Assembly (NCBI GenBank): GCA_030144725.1
Contig: JASKMD010000003.1
Location: 15,888,582 to 15,952,581, forward strand
Direction of reading: 5' to 3'
Origin: Haematococcus lacustris
Lineage: Eukaryota > Chlorophyta > Chlorophyceae > Chlamydomonadales > Haematococcaceae
DNA length: 64,000 nucleotides
Positions 48,260 through 59,271 of the stretch are shown piece after piece. Position 1 is the first letter of the stretch. Every line of letters starts with the position of its first letter. The translations under genes and the position numbers were made by a program. The notes below the pieces were generated by a model, which was given only the letters and a program-made list of their open reading frames with translations, was not told the origin of the DNA and searched no databases.

Positions 48260-50927
48260 ATGATGATCGGTAGCAAGACTTGCATGAAGCCTGCGGCGAA
48301 GCTGGCTGGCTCGCGGCGAGTGGCTGCAGTTGCTCGTCCTGCTCGCGCCAACTCCGTCCGCGTGCAAGCCACCGCGGCTGGAGAGTTTAAGATGATGCGC
48401 TCTGGTGTGAAGGAGGCCAGCGAGGAGTCACTGCTGACGCCACGCTTCTACACCACTGACTTTGAGGAGATGGAGCGTCTGTTCAGCCTAGAGATGAACC
48501 CAAACCTTGACATGGTTGAGTTCGATGCGATGCTTGCGGAGTTCAAGCAGGACTACAACCAGAGGCACTTCGTACGGAATGAAACCTTCAAAGCTGCAGC
48601 TGAAAAGATCTCCGGGCCAGCCCGCAAGATTTTCATCGAATTCCTGGAGCGCTCGTGCACAGCAGAGTTCTCCGGCTTTCTGCTGTACAAGGTGTGCTTA
48701 CAGCCAATGGCGGCTCCTTTTGGCCTGCTTGATGCGTGCCTTACAAATGTTGTGTGGCCCAAAAGTATATAGCGGCAATGTGTGGGTGGTTGCTGCAGGA
48801 GCTGGGACGTCGCTTGAAGAGCATCAACCCCGTGGTGGCGGAGATCTTCACCCTGATGTCGCGTGACGAGGCACGCCATGCTGGCTTCCTGAACAAGGCC
48901 ATGTCCGACTTCAACCTGGCTCTGGACCTTGGCTTCTTGACAAAGAACCGCAAGTATGTGGCCAGCTTGGCTGTGCACACCTGACCTGGCCCAGCACGCA
49001 CTCCCAGCACAGAAAGAGCAGGCATTGTGTGCAGTCTATTAGTTCCCCATCCATGTGCGCTGCACCTAGCATGTCAGCAGTGGACGGGTGGTGATGGTGC
49101 CTCTGCTACTTTCACACAGGTATACCTTCTTCAAGCCAAAGTTTATCTTCTACGCCACTTATCTGTCAGAGAAGATCGGGTACTGGCGCTACATCAGGTC
49201 AGCCACCCACCCACCAAGGCCCTCCCTGATGACCTGTCACCTAGGCCGCATGTTGTTGCTACTTTGTTGCTGCAGTTGCTGTCGCAGCACAGCCTGGAGG
49301 GCTGTTGTGCCTCCAGCATACCTGTCGATCCCCATGCCCATGTTACCCAGCGTTGCGTCTGCCAGCAACAGTCACACTGTGCAGTGGGCAGCAGGCAAGC
49401 ACCCCAGGCTATGCCTAGCAGCACATACCTCCCCTACCTCTTGCCTGCTCTCACATGCCTTATCCCATGCACACTATAGGTTGCTTTGTACGTGGCAGTG
49501 CATGGGTGGCTGTATGACCTGGTGGCATGTGCTCTTTGCTGCCTTCTGCCTCCTGCAGCATCTACCGCCACCTGCAGCGCAACCCAAACAACCAGATGTA
49601 CCCTCTGTTCGAGTACTTTGAGAACTGGTGCCAGGATGAGAACAGGTTGGTAATGGTGGGAACAGCATGGAGTGCACACAGCTGCCAGCGTGCCCCATCA
49701 CCCTCAGCCTCCAGCCTCCCCTGCCGAGATCCAGCAGGGGGGGTGGGGGTGGAGGGGTGAGGGCAGAAGTGAGCAGCAGGTGCAGGACGGCTGATGTGTG
49801 GGAGGAGCTGAGGGAAGGTCGCTGCTGCTGCTAAAGTGCAACCACAGGCCAGCCTGCTCTGCAGGTTACAGCAAGCTAGGATCAGCAGGAGCGGCAGCAG
49901 TTGAGGTAGAGTATCAGAGCGCAGCAGTGCAGAAGACGCGATGACAGCCAGCCAAGGCTATTGTACACCGTGCTTGCATGTGTGCATCCTATGGCCAGCG
50001 TGGCCAATCAGCATGACTCCTGACCTCAAGGCGGTGCCTGGTGCTTGTGCTGCAGGCACGGTGACTTCTTCACTGCCATCCTCAAGGCGCAGCCTCAGTT
50101 TGTGAACGACTGGCAGTCCAAGCTGTGGAGCCGCTTCTTCTGCCTCAGCGTCTACATCACCATGTACTTGAACGACCACCAGGTGGGCTGCGCACACGCC
50201 CGCCAGCCATGTTGCCTCACGCCCCCCACCCTGCTGAGAGCACTGCATGGCTGCGCTGGCTGCTGCCCAGCCTGCTATCTTGCCTGGTCTGCGCCTTGGC
50301 CGCCAAGGCCACGGTTAGGGCACACTTTGCAATGATGATGACTGCTGCAGAGGCTGGGCGGTGGGGACAAGGAGGGGTTAGTAGAGGCCTCAGTGTGCCC
50401 TGACCATGGCATTGCCGCAGACTCTGTATATATATATGCGTAATCTGTGTAAATGCAAACAACAAGCCACTCAGCAGTTGGCTGCCACGCTGGTGGTAGT
50501 TGGCTGTCACAGTCAGCCTCACCAACACCCTGGTGTGGCTGGTGCTGCCCGTGATGCTGACCCTGGTGCTGACCCCGCTGCCTTTGCCCTGCAGCGTGAT
50601 GCCTTCTACAGCTCTCTAGGCCTGAACACCACCCAGTTCAACCAGCACGTCATCATCGAGACCAACAACAGCACGGCGCGCATCTTCCCAGAGGTGCCTG
50701 ATGTGGAGCACCCTGACTTCTTCAAGCGCATGGACGAGCTGGTGGCACTCAACAACAAGGTCATCGCCCTCGGCAGCAGCGGGCTCCCAGCCCCCCTGGT
50801 GGCCCTTGCCCGTGCCCCCTTGATCGAGCGCATGGTTGCAGGCGTGGCACAGCTGTTCTTCATGACCCCTCTGCGCACAGGCTCAGTGGACCTGGAGCCC
50901 GAGTTGAAGGCACAGGTTGTGTACTAA
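48260..50927 (+). CDS. CRD1: Mg-protoporphyrin IX monomethyl ester (oxidative) cyclase, 6 exons
   Basis: The di-iron subunit (CHL27/AcsF) that forms the isocyclic ring of chlorophyll at the chloroplast membranes. Exons 48260-48691, 48799-48953, 49120-49197, 49559-49645, 50056-50182 and 50595-50927 keep phase and give 403 residues, the usual length. The ATG at 48260 opens [20 protein letters not shown], a basic transit peptide; upstream in-frame sequence has no ATG. Conserved blocks: [27 protein letters not shown], the iron-ligand helices [20 protein letters not shown] and [12 protein letters not shown] (DEARH = second ExxH motif), [28 protein letters not shown] and [18 protein letters not shown]. 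The Chlamydomonas paralogues CRD1 and CTH1 differ in regulation; I cannot tell which this is from the protein alone. Confidence 0.96.
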
Positions 50928-51741
50928 GGTCCTGTGCAGTATCTGGGTTGGATCTCTGGGGCTTGCAGGGGGCTAGGGTGTCTCCTCCGGCCTGCTCTGC
51001 AGCCCTGGTCTTCATGGTCTTGGGGCTGGCGTGTACAAGGTGTGTGTGGTGCTCCATGCTGTTGAGTGGTGGGCGGTCCGAACTGAATGAGGCACAGGGA
51101 TTGTTGTGGCCTGATGCGAGTAGTGGCGAGTGGGGTGCAGAACGGGGTTGTTTTTGGTGCATGCACGCCTGGGATGGTGAGAGCGTTATGGGCGCAAGTG
51201 AGAGCGTGAGCGTGTATTTAGGAATAGGAGGGGAGTGAGAGTGCATGCAGTAGCGTGAGCAAGCAACTCTCCGTTTGCAGAGCAGGTCCGCTCCTTTTGC
51301 AGAGCAGGTCGTTCGAGGAGAGGCAGTCCTTGAGTGTAAGTATTGCATGCCTAACAACTCGCCCACTCCCGGGTTACGCACTATTGCTAGCCTCCTACCA
51401 GCACCTCCCAACGGGCAAATATTACCAACGCCAAGTCGGGTTGATGTACTCAGGCGCTCCTAACTGCGTGTCGTGTCACATCGCAAAGTACGCGTTTGCG
51501 TTTGCAGCGCTGGTAGTTGTAAGACCAGCAGCCCACCATCTGGACGAGCCACCGCGGTCTTAGCATGCGGGCTGCCCTGGAACGGTATCACTCGTAGAAA
51601 TTACGCCTGACTGGGAGGCTTCAGTGCAAAACGCGAGTTTTAGCGCGCGTGAGTTACCGCGATAGCCTCAGCTACCCTTCACTAGCGCGTGGTGTGAGCG
51701 GCAGGCCTGGTACGGATTGGCGGGACCAACGGCCGGGGTGA
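50928..51741. other. CRD1 downstream region with duplicated segment A
   Basis: No gene found. 51126-51268 (gcagaacggggttg ... gtgagcaagcaactc) matches 56332-56540 beyond the nested transposons, with indels. 51582-51602 (ggtatcactcgtagaaatta) matches 56067-56088. Confidence 0.55.
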
Positions 51742-51820
51742 CCGGTATCCAGTGTTGTGAATATTCAGATTTTCAGATTTTCAGATTTTCATGAAAGACT
51801 TTCACGCCAGTGAAAATGAG

Positions 51821-54800
51821 AGATGATGTGGCTTACACCGCTTAAGCCGTCAGCCGTTAGGCTGCTAGGCCGCCCTCCCCCTCTAGGGGTTCGGGACTTT
51901 CTGTAACGCACTTCAAAGCAAGGTGCACAAACAAAGGTGCACATGGGCTCAACATGAAGTCATGCAAATTCTCATTATTGTTCTGTAAAGTCATGGCAAA
52001 CTCCGGCTGCTCCCTGATGGAACTCGTGGCAGTGCACTCAAAGATGAAATGCATGGCGTCATCCACTACCCCCTCTGTGCATCTGGTGCATGTGCGATCA
52101 ATGAAAGTTACCCCCTCAAACCGAGCCTTCTCCACCCCCAGACCACTGTTGCCTAACCTGAACCTAGTCAAGCTCGTGCGAACTTCTGTAGATAGTTGTC
52201 TGTTAAGCAGGTGTGGTGCCATGTGATTGATGCCAATGCCGTCCCCATGCTTGAACCATGCAGCATACGAACATCTCTCCCGATGCACCGTCTCAGGCAA
52301 TCTAGGGTCTCCCTCAAACCCAACCCAACGCCTCCCCCACCTCTCGAGCCACTTCACTTCCATAGCCTTGGTGCCTAGGACCATGTCCGGGCTCAAGGTG
52401 AACTCACCCCCCATCAGCTCTCTGGCGGCAAGCTGGAACTGAGCACTCCAGCTGGCCTGGCAACCCCTGCCTAACTCCACATCTGCCTTGATGACCCTCA
52501 TTAGCAGGTCACTGTGGGATAGTTTGGCAGTGTTCCAGAACTTGCATGCAGCCCTAAGCCAGTAAAGTTGGAGGGGCAGCTGCCCCAACTCATGCAGCAC
52601 CATCAGGCCTGACACTGAGCCACGTACCCTGGCAGCAAACCTGAGAAAGCTGAGCATGCGTGTTTGCACTGGGTTGGAGAGCTGCATACCGTGCCCAAGG
52701 AAGGCAGTGCCCCATACCTGGCTGCCATACAGCCCTAAGGGGAGCACAAACGCTCTAATGAGGTGACACAGGGCATAGGGATCATGCAGGACCCCATACT
52801 CTCTAGCACGCTTGCACGCCTGGCGCATGGCGAGGAACATGCCAGCCCTCATATGAGTGGCAGCAAAAGCAGGGGTGGCGCTGGGGTTGAAGTGCATGCC
52901 TAAGTACTTGAACTCTCTCACCACAGGCAGGATCTCATGCTTGTACCCAATCCTAGGTGCTGCAGTTTGTGAGTTGCCATTGAAGACCATCACCTTTGAC
53001 TTGCCCACATTGACTGTAAGGTGTTTCCTGTCTGCAAAGCCTTGAAGCTGGCAGACCAGCCGCTGCAGCCCGTGGGGCGAGGTGCTCACCAGGGTCAAGT
53101 CATCAGCATACATGAAGTGGGTGACAGGTGTGCCTTGCACCCTCACAGCATCAACAGGACCCAGGAACTCCTTACTAATGTCGTGAACATAGAGAGCAAA
53201 CAGGAGTGGGCTGATGGGGCAGCCTTGCTTGACACCTTGGTCCGGAATCACTGGGGGGGTGCGGTGGGGGCCATCTATCAGCACATAGCTATCATCCCTA
53301 TACAGACCCTCCAGGCAGGCAAGCAAGGGCTGTGGCAGCTTGACCCCAACCCGTAAGTGCTCCCACAATTGTTGTCGAGGTATGTGGTCATAGGCCTGTT
53401 TGAAGTCAATGAAGGCAGTGTAAAGCTTGCGGTGCTTGGCATCTGCGCTAGCCTTTTGAGCGTGGACAAGATGGCGCAGAATGAACATGGGTTGCATGGT
53501 GCTGCGTCCCGGGATGAACCCAAACTGCTCAGCTGGCAGCACTTTGTGTGTCATGCACCAGGCAGTCAGCACGTGCCGCAAGACGTTAGCATACAGGCGG
53601 TACAACACACTACTCACAGCAAGCATTCTGTACTTGTTGGGGTCTGTGGGGTCTGTGTCCTTGAAGAGGGGGCTGATCCTAGCTACCTTCCAAGCCGCTG
53701 GGATACACCCAGTGCGCATCATGCTGTGAAACCATGTGGCAAGCAGAGGGAGCAACAAGTATGTGGTAACACCCTCCTCAACTGTGCGGGCGTGCTTGAT
53801 GAAGGGGGCTGGGACCCCATCCAGGCCAGGTGCTGTGTCATTGTTGAGTTCACGAAGTTGTGCTTGAACAATGGATGTGATGTTGTCAAGATGGGGCAGC
53901 TCATAGGTAGGTGCATGTGTTGTGACAGGGGCAGGGGCAGGGACAGAGTGAGGTCTGCCTCTCCCAAGAGGGACGGCTTGCAAATGGGCAGGCACAGCTT
54001 GCCTGGTCCAGGCTGGCTCAGGGATCACATCAGGTGCTTCATGTGCCGCAATGGTGGTTGTGAAGTAGGCCTGCAGATGCTGATGCCACTTGTCAATGGG
54101 AACCATGGACTGCTGGCGTGCGTGCTTGACTCGGAGCATCTTGAGTGCATCCCCAGGGTTGTGCTTGAGCATGTCTAGAAGCTTGGCAGCTCTGTGCTTG
54201 GACCACGCAGACTTAGCTCTCGCAACCAGCCTCCTATAGGCCTGCTTTCTAGCCCTGTAAAGGTGCAAAGCCTCCCCGCTACGCAGAGCCTGCCAGAGTG
54301 CGGCTTTAGCCTCCTTGCATGACCGGTCAAACCAGGCAGGCTTAACTGTGGTGTGCTTGTCAACGCGTGCCAGCGGGCAGAGCCTTGGCTTGAGCATCCC
54401 CGCACTGCCCGCAGCCCGTGATATGATGTCATGCACAAAGCGGTTGATGGAGTCAGGGTGTGTGCCTTGCTCAACAGCCTGCTGGACAGCCATGACCTCC
54501 TCTTCCAAGGCAATAAGGGCACCCACATACCGTGCAGCCTGATCTGGCTTCCATTGCAACTGTGGGCCAGTGTGGCAGTCAGCATTGCAGGTGTGAATGG
54601 GCGTAGTGGCTTGTGCTGGTGCCTTGAAAGACAGGGTGATGGGGGAGTGGTCAAACTCATGACAAGCGTCGGGAAAGGAAGATGTGTGGCTCAAAGAGTA
54701 AACCGACTCAGACATGATGATGTGCTCCGTGCGGGTGCTAGCTCTACAGGTGCGCTGCCCCATGTCCCCATGTCCCCTGCCGGTAGTGGCAACAAGGCCT

Positions 54801-55618
54801 GTAGCTGACAGCACGTCAATCAACTCCCTGCCCGCTTGGTTAGACTTGGCCGGGCCAATCCTAGGCACGCAAAGCTCCGGATGCTGCATGGACCAGCCAT
54901 GGAGGTCACTTATCTCGCTTAGCTTGCCTAAATGAGAGTTCAGGTCACCCATCAGGAGGACATGTGGTGTGTGTGATGTAGCCTCCTGGAGCTCTAGCAG
55001 CAAGTGGTTGAAGTGCTCAGAGACATTGTGAGCGGGGGGTATGTAGCCCACACCCAGCAACACATCGCCCTCAAGTCCACACACACACCCTGCCAGCCTG
55101 ACCCAAAGCAGCTGCATGGCACTACTGGTGCGCCATAGCCTGGCGTGCCTGGCTAGCTCCTTGCGCAGCAGAAGGGCCACCCCCTGACCCGGCACCCCCT
55201 GACGTGAAACAGTAGTGTGAAAGGCACTATGGGTAGGGGCATGCTGCATGAACTCCGCTATCCTATTGCTGCGTGTCTCGCACAGAGCGATGACATCATG
55301 CTCGGCCACCAGCCTCCTAATAGCTGTGAACTTGACTGAGGTGGTGTCATGCTTAAGGCCATTCCGCTAACCTGAGCTCTCGAGGGGCGAGTCCCTAGCC
55401 CCGACCCTCTCCCACGCCCTGAGCCCCCACCGCCCTGAGCTTACCCGTAGGAGTCTCCCCAGACGCACCTAACCCCGCTTGATGCCTTGTGCGGTGGTTC
55501 CCCAAAGGGGGAGAGAGTGGGCGGCTCTTGGTTGGGGAGCCTGGGGCCGAGTGGCCGCCACCCCCCAGGGGGAAGGGCGGGGGGGGGGGCAGATGGCTGA
55601 GGACTGCTGCTGTTGCTG
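51821..55618 (-). mobile_element. LINE retrotransposon with intact ORF (endonuclease + reverse transcriptase)
   Basis: Flanked by the 13-bp direct repeat cagtgaaaatgag at 51808-51820 and 55619-55631, inside the hAT element. The element is about 3.8 kb; its 3' end is ...cacatcatct without a poly(A) tail. About 240-300 bp precede the ORF. A near-identical, truncated member is at 1195-2155. The intact ORF and clear duplication mark a recent insertion. Confidence 0.93.
51857..55309 (-). CDS. LINE ORF2: AP endonuclease, reverse transcriptase, zinc motif
   Basis: 1150 codons without a stop. Endonuclease part: VIALCETRSNRIAEF, LLGVGYIPPAHN, VLLMGDLNSHLG and a final DHSPITLSF block, the exonuclease-endonuclease-phosphatase fold with its catalytic DxN and DH. 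Reverse transcriptase: GLDGVPAPFIKHA, KVARISPLFKDTDP, FIPGRSTMQPMF, TAFIDFKQAYDHI, GVKQGCPISPLLFALYV, FMYADDLTLVS (catalytic YADD). The C terminus has C-x2-C...H-x4-C (CTRC...HFIFEC). The frame is open a further 19 codons upstream with no ATG (the listed start codon is GTG), so translation may begin inside or by another mechanism. It supplies the enzymes for target-primed reverse transcription. Confidence 0.93.
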   Translation of the reverse strand: MAEHDVIALCETRSNRIAEFMQHAPTHSAFHTTVSRQGVPGQGVALLLRKELARHARLWRTSSAMQLLWVRLAGCVCGLEGDVLLGVGYIPPAHNVSEHFNHLLLELQEATSHTPHVLLMGDLNSHLGKLSEISDLHGWSMQHPELCVPRIGPAKSNQAGRELIDVLSATGLVATTGRGHGDMGQRTCRASTRTEHIIMSESVYSLSHTSSFPDACHEFDHSPITLSFKAPAQATTPIHTCNADCHTGPQLQWKPDQAARYVGALIALEEEVMAVQQAVEQGTHPDSINRFVHDIISRAAGSAGMLKPRLCPLARVDKHTTVKPAWFDRSCKEAKAALWQALRSGEALHLYRARKQAYRRLVARAKSAWSKHRAAKLLDMLKHNPGDALKMLRVKHARQQSMVPIDKWHQHLQAYFTTTIAAHEAPDVIPEPAWTRQAVPAHLQAVPLGRGRPHSVPAPAPVTTHAPTYELPHLDNITSIVQAQLRELNNDTAPGLDGVPAPFIKHARTVEEGVTTYLLLPLLATWFHSMMRTGCIPAAWKVARISPLFKDTDPTDPNKYRMLAVSSVLYRLYANVLRHVLTAWCMTHKVLPAEQFGFIPGRSTMQPMFILRHLVHAQKASADAKHRKLYTAFIDFKQAYDHIPRQQLWEHLRVGVKLPQPLLACLEGLYRDDSYVLIDGPHRTPPVIPDQGVKQGCPISPLLFALYVHDISKEFLGPVDAVRVQGTPVTHFMYADDLTLVSTSPHGLQRLVCQLQGFADRKHLTVNVGKSKVMVFNGNSQTAAPRIGYKHEILPVVREFKYLGMHFNPSATPAFAATHMRAGMFLAMRQACKRAREYGVLHDPYALCHLIRAFVLPLGLYGSQVWGTAFLGHGMQLSNPVQTRMLSFLRFAARVRGSVSGLMVLHELGQLPLQLYWLRAACKFWNTAKLSHSDLLMRVIKADVELGRGCQASWSAQFQLAARELMGGEFTLSPDMVLGTKAMEVKWLERWGRRWVGFEGDPRLPETVHRERCSYAAWFKHGDGIGINHMAPHLLNRQLSTEVRTSLTRFRLGNSGLGVEKARFEGVTFIDRTCTRCTEGVVDDAMHFIFECTATSSIREQPEFAMTLQNNNENLHDFMLSPCAPLFVHLALKCVTESPEPLEGEGGLAA

Positions 55619-56215
55619 CAGTGAAAATGAGCGTTTGCAGCTGTTTTTCCATCCTCCCTTTATGCACGCAGCTTGTTTGCAGGTCTGCACTTCAAGAAAT
55701 GCACAAATGCTCAGTTCGCTTAAGGTCAGACATGCAAGCCAATTTAAAAGATGCAAGCCGTCCATGCTGGCGTTGCGTGCCTTACGCTTCTTCCGCTGTG
55801 GCTGCAGCGCGCTGGCGCCAGCCAAGCCAAGCGAAAGGCTCTGCGACACCCGTGGGATTGGCAGCGCCGGGCTCCTTCCGATGGCAGCGACTATAGCCCG
55901 GGCAGTTTGTACTAGGGCGAGTCTCTGGTTGCCTGCGAGCTGCTGTTCGCCTGCTACTGCCATCGCGCCGCGATCTGACCGGAGGCAGCACCCGGCACTT
56001 TCAGATTTGCAGTGAATACGTTCAGATTTTCAGATGAAAATATTCATTGAAATTCACAACACTGCCGGTATCACTCGTAGGAATTAGCAGCCAGGTCCCT
56101 GGACCTACTTTGGCCGTTTGGGCCGAAACCTAGCCCGTTTGTAGCGTGTGATGTAAGCAACCCAACCCAAAAGGAATCAGGCCAAAAAATTCAAAGGCTG
56201 GGGCTGGGTGGTATT

Positions 56216-56320
56216 GTTCAGGGTGTTCAGGGTAGGTGTTCAGTGTGTTGAGGGTTGTGTTTAGTGTGTTCAGGGCTGTGTTCAGTGTACTCAGGGCTGT
56301 GTTCAGTGTGTTGCAGAACG
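56216..56320. repeat. 21-22-bp minisatellite (tgttcagtgtgttcagggctg), about 4-5 copies
   Basis: Imperfect units around gttcagtgtgttcagggctgt. It is followed by duplicated segment B (56332-56540), the partner of 51126-51268. Confidence 0.8.
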
Positions 56321-56689
56321 GGGTTGATGCTGGACGGGGTTGTTGCTGGATGCAGAACGGGGTTGTTGCTGGGGTCAAAGGTGGACGTTTTGAAAAGGAG
56401 GTGGCGTTTGCGGTTTGCATGCATGCATGCATGCACGCCTGAGATTGCGAGAGCGTCTGGGCGCAGATGGGTGCGTGAGCGTGTATTAAGGAATAGGAGG
56501 GGAGCGTGAGAGTGCATGCAGTAGCGTGAGCAAACAACTCATTTTGTTTCATCACTTAATGGCCCGTTGTTTTTCCGCCACCCCCTCCCACCCCCTCCCA
56601 CCCCTTCCCACCCCTTCCCACCCCTTCCCACCCCCTCCCAGCCCCTCTCAACCCCGCCACCCCCACCCCGCCCCCCTTGGCCCTAGCAA

Positions 56690-57113
56690 GTCATTGCAAG
56701 ACGCAAACCCATGGGTCGGCATGGACCGCCTAGAAGCACAACTGCGCAAGTTTCAGCGCCGCCCCCTACTAACCCGCAAGCAGAGGCAGCAACTGCAGAT
56801 CTTGAAGCAGACTGGTGTTTCCATTGAGGTCCTGCGCCGGTGGGCTGACAGCAACTGCAGCCGGCTTGACACCCATGGCAGACCTGGTGGCACAACAGTG
56901 CAGCCCACACCGGGGCCGAGCCCACCTGAGCCCTGTGACCCCTTCATCCCCACCCAAGAGGCCTCACCTGGACAGCCAGCAGCAAGGACAGCAGCATACA
57001 CAGCTCAACAGTACCTCAGCACAGCCAGGTTGATGTTGAAGACACAAGTCAGCCGTCGCCGGCTTTCCACATGCCGGCGGCTGTACATCACAGAGCAGTG
57101 TGTGGTGGCCAAG
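56690..57113 (+). CDS. Exon of an unrecognised gene, next to the large (GGGCG)n intron
   Basis: Open frame from about 56560 to a strong donor (ccaag|gtaagc) at 57113. The plausible exon starts after ccctag at 56687. It reads [20 protein letters not shown], then [17 protein letters not shown], a Pro-rich stretch, and [20 protein letters not shown]. Basic, helical, with an even spacing of Leu and Arg. After the 2.15-kb array a possible terminal exon starts at the acceptor ttgcaacacag (about 59323) and encodes [20 protein letters not shown] to a TAG at 59388-59390. No family recognised. Confidence 0.45.
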
Positions 57114-57116
57114 GTA

Positions 57117-59271
57117 AGCTGGGCTGGGCTGGGCTGGGCTGGGCTGGGCTGGGCGGGGCGGGGCGGGGCGGGGCGGGGCGGGGCGGGGCGGGGCGGGGCG
57201 GGGCGGGGCGGGGCGGGGCGGGGCGGGGCGGGGCGGGGCGGGGCGGGGCGGGGCGGGGCGGGGCGGGGCGGGGCGGGGCGGGGCGGGGCGGGGCGGGGCG
57301 GGGCGGGGCGGGGCGGGGCGGGGCGGGGCGGGGCGGGGCGGGGCGGGGCGGGGCGGGGCGGGGCGGGGCGGGGCGGGGCGGGGCGGGGCGGGGCGGGGCG
57401 GGGCGGGGCGGGGCGGGGCGGGGCGGGGCGGGGCGGGGCGGGGCGGGGCGGGGCGGGGCGGGGCGGGGGCGGGGCGGGGCGGGGCGGGGCGGGGCGGGGC
57501 GGGGCGGGGCGGGGCGGGGCGGGGCGGGGCGGGGCGGGGCGGGGCGGGGCGGGGCGGGGCGGGGCGGGGCGGGGCGGGGCGGGGCGGGGCGGGGCGGGCG
57601 GGGCGGGGCGGGGCGGGGCGGGGCGGGGCGGGGCGGGGCGGGGCGGGGCGGGGCGGGGCGGGGCGGGGCGGGGCGGGGCGGGGCGGGGCGGGGCGGGGCG
57701 GGGCGGGGCGGGGCGGGGCGGGGCGGGGCGGGGCGGGGCGGGGCGGGGCGGGGCGGGGCGGGGCGGGGCGGGGCGGGGCGGGGCGGGGCGGGGCGGGGCG
57801 GGGCGGGGCGGGGCGGGGCGGGGCGGGGCGGGGCGGGGCGGGGCGGGGCGGGGCGGGGCGGGGCGGGGCGGGGCGGGGCGGGGCGGGGCGGGGCGGGGGC
57901 GGGGCGGGGCGGGGCGGGGCGGGGCGGGGCGGGGCGGGGCGGGGCGGGGCGGGGCGGGGCGGGGCGGGGCGGGGCGGGGCGGGGCGGGGCGGGGCGGGGC
58001 GGGGCGGGGCGGGGCGGGGCGGGGCGGGGCGGGGCGGGGCGGGGCGGGGCGGGGCGGGGCGGGGCGGGGCGGGGCGGGGCGGGGCGGGGCGGGGCGGGGC
58101 GGGGCGGGGCGGGGCGGGGCGGGGCGGGGCGGGGCGGGGCGGGGCGGGGCGGGGCGGGGCGGGGCGGGGCGGGGCGGGGCGGGCGGGGCGGGGCGGGGCG
58201 GGGCGGGGCGGGGCGGGGCGGGGCGGGGCGGGGCGGGGCGGGGCGGGGCGGGGCGGGGCGGGGCGGGGCGGGGCGGGGGCGGGGCGGGGCGGGGCGGGGC
58301 GGGGCGGGGCGGGGCGGGGCGGGGCGGGGCGGGGCGGGGCGGGGCGGGGCGGGGCGGGGCGGGGCGGGGCGGGGCGGGGCGGGGCGGGGCGGGGCGGGGC
58401 GGGGCGGGGCGGGGCGGGGCGGGGCGGGGCGGGGCGGGGCGGGGCGGGGCGGGGCGGGGCGGGGCGGGGCGGGGCGGGGCGGGGCGGGGCGGGGCGGGGC
58501 GGGGCGGGGCGGGGCGGGGCGGGGCGGGGCGGGGCGGGGCGGGGCGGGGCGGGGCGGGGCGGGGCGGGGCGGGGCGGGGCGGGGCGGGGCGGGGCGGGGC
58601 GGGGCGGGGCGGGGCGGGGCGGGGCGGGGCGGGGCGGGGCGGGGCGGGGCGGGGCGGGGCGGGGCGGGGCGGGGCGGGGCGGGGCGGGGCGGGGCGGGGC
58701 GGGGCGGGGCGGGGCGGGGCGGGGCGGGGCGGGGCGGGGCGGGGCGGGGCGGGGCGGGGCGGGGCGGGGCGGGGCGGGGCGGGGCGGGGCGGGGCGGGGC
58801 GGGGCGGGGCGGGGCGGGGCGGGGCGGGGCGGGGCGGGGCGGGGCGGGGCGGGGCGGGGCGGGGCGGGGCGGGGCGGGGCGGGGCGGGGCGGGGCGGGGC
58901 GGGGCGGGGCGGGGCGGGGCGGGGCGGGGCGGGGCGGGGCGGGGCGGGGCGGGGCGGGGCGGGGCGGGGCGGGGCGGGGCGGGGCGGGGCGGGGCGGGGC
59001 GGGGCGGGGCGGGGCGGGGCGGGGCGGGGCGGGGCGGGGCGGGGCGGGGCGGGGCGGGGCGGGGCGGGGCGGGGCGGGGCGGGGCGGGGCGGGGCGGGGC
59101 GGGGCGGGGCGGGGCGGGGCGGGGCGGGGCGGGGCGGGGCGGGGCGGGGCGGGGCGGGGCGGGGCGGGGCGGGGCGGGGCGGGGCGGGGCGGGGCGGGGC
59201 GGGGCGGGGCGGGGCGGGGCGGGGCGGGGCGGGGCGGGGCGGGGCGGGGCGGGGCGGGGCGGGGCGGGGCC
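57117..59271. repeat. (GGGCG)n array, about 2.15 kb, starting at a splice donor
   Basis: Begins 3 bp after gtaag with a few gggct units and then continues as gggcg units to 59271, with only a handful of phase slips (for example near 57465, 57597, 57897, 58181 and 58274). The + strand is a continuous G-quadruplex-type sequence. Same unit as 2221-3095. All long frames across it (Gly-Ala-Gly-Arg or Pro-Ala-Pro-Arg) are artefacts. Confidence 0.98.

Larger units (their letters stand above)
51742..56072. mobile_element. Non-autonomous hAT-type DNA transposon, interrupted by a LINE
   Basis: Ends: cagtgttgtgaatattca at 51750 and its inverted counterpart (attcacaacactg) ending at 56064. Both are flanked by the same 8 bp, ccggtatc, at 51742-51749 and 56065-56072. 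Inverted ends starting CAGTG and 8-bp duplications are hallmarks of the hAT superfamily. Subtracting the LINE and one copy of its target duplication leaves about 504 bp with no transposase, so it is non-autonomous. Subterminal cagatttt repeats occur at both ends (51766-51790 and 56021-56034). Confidence 0.85.

Noticed and set aside
51750..56064. Autonomous hAT transposon
   Set aside because: No transposase coding sequence remains in the roughly 504 bp left after removing the LINE.
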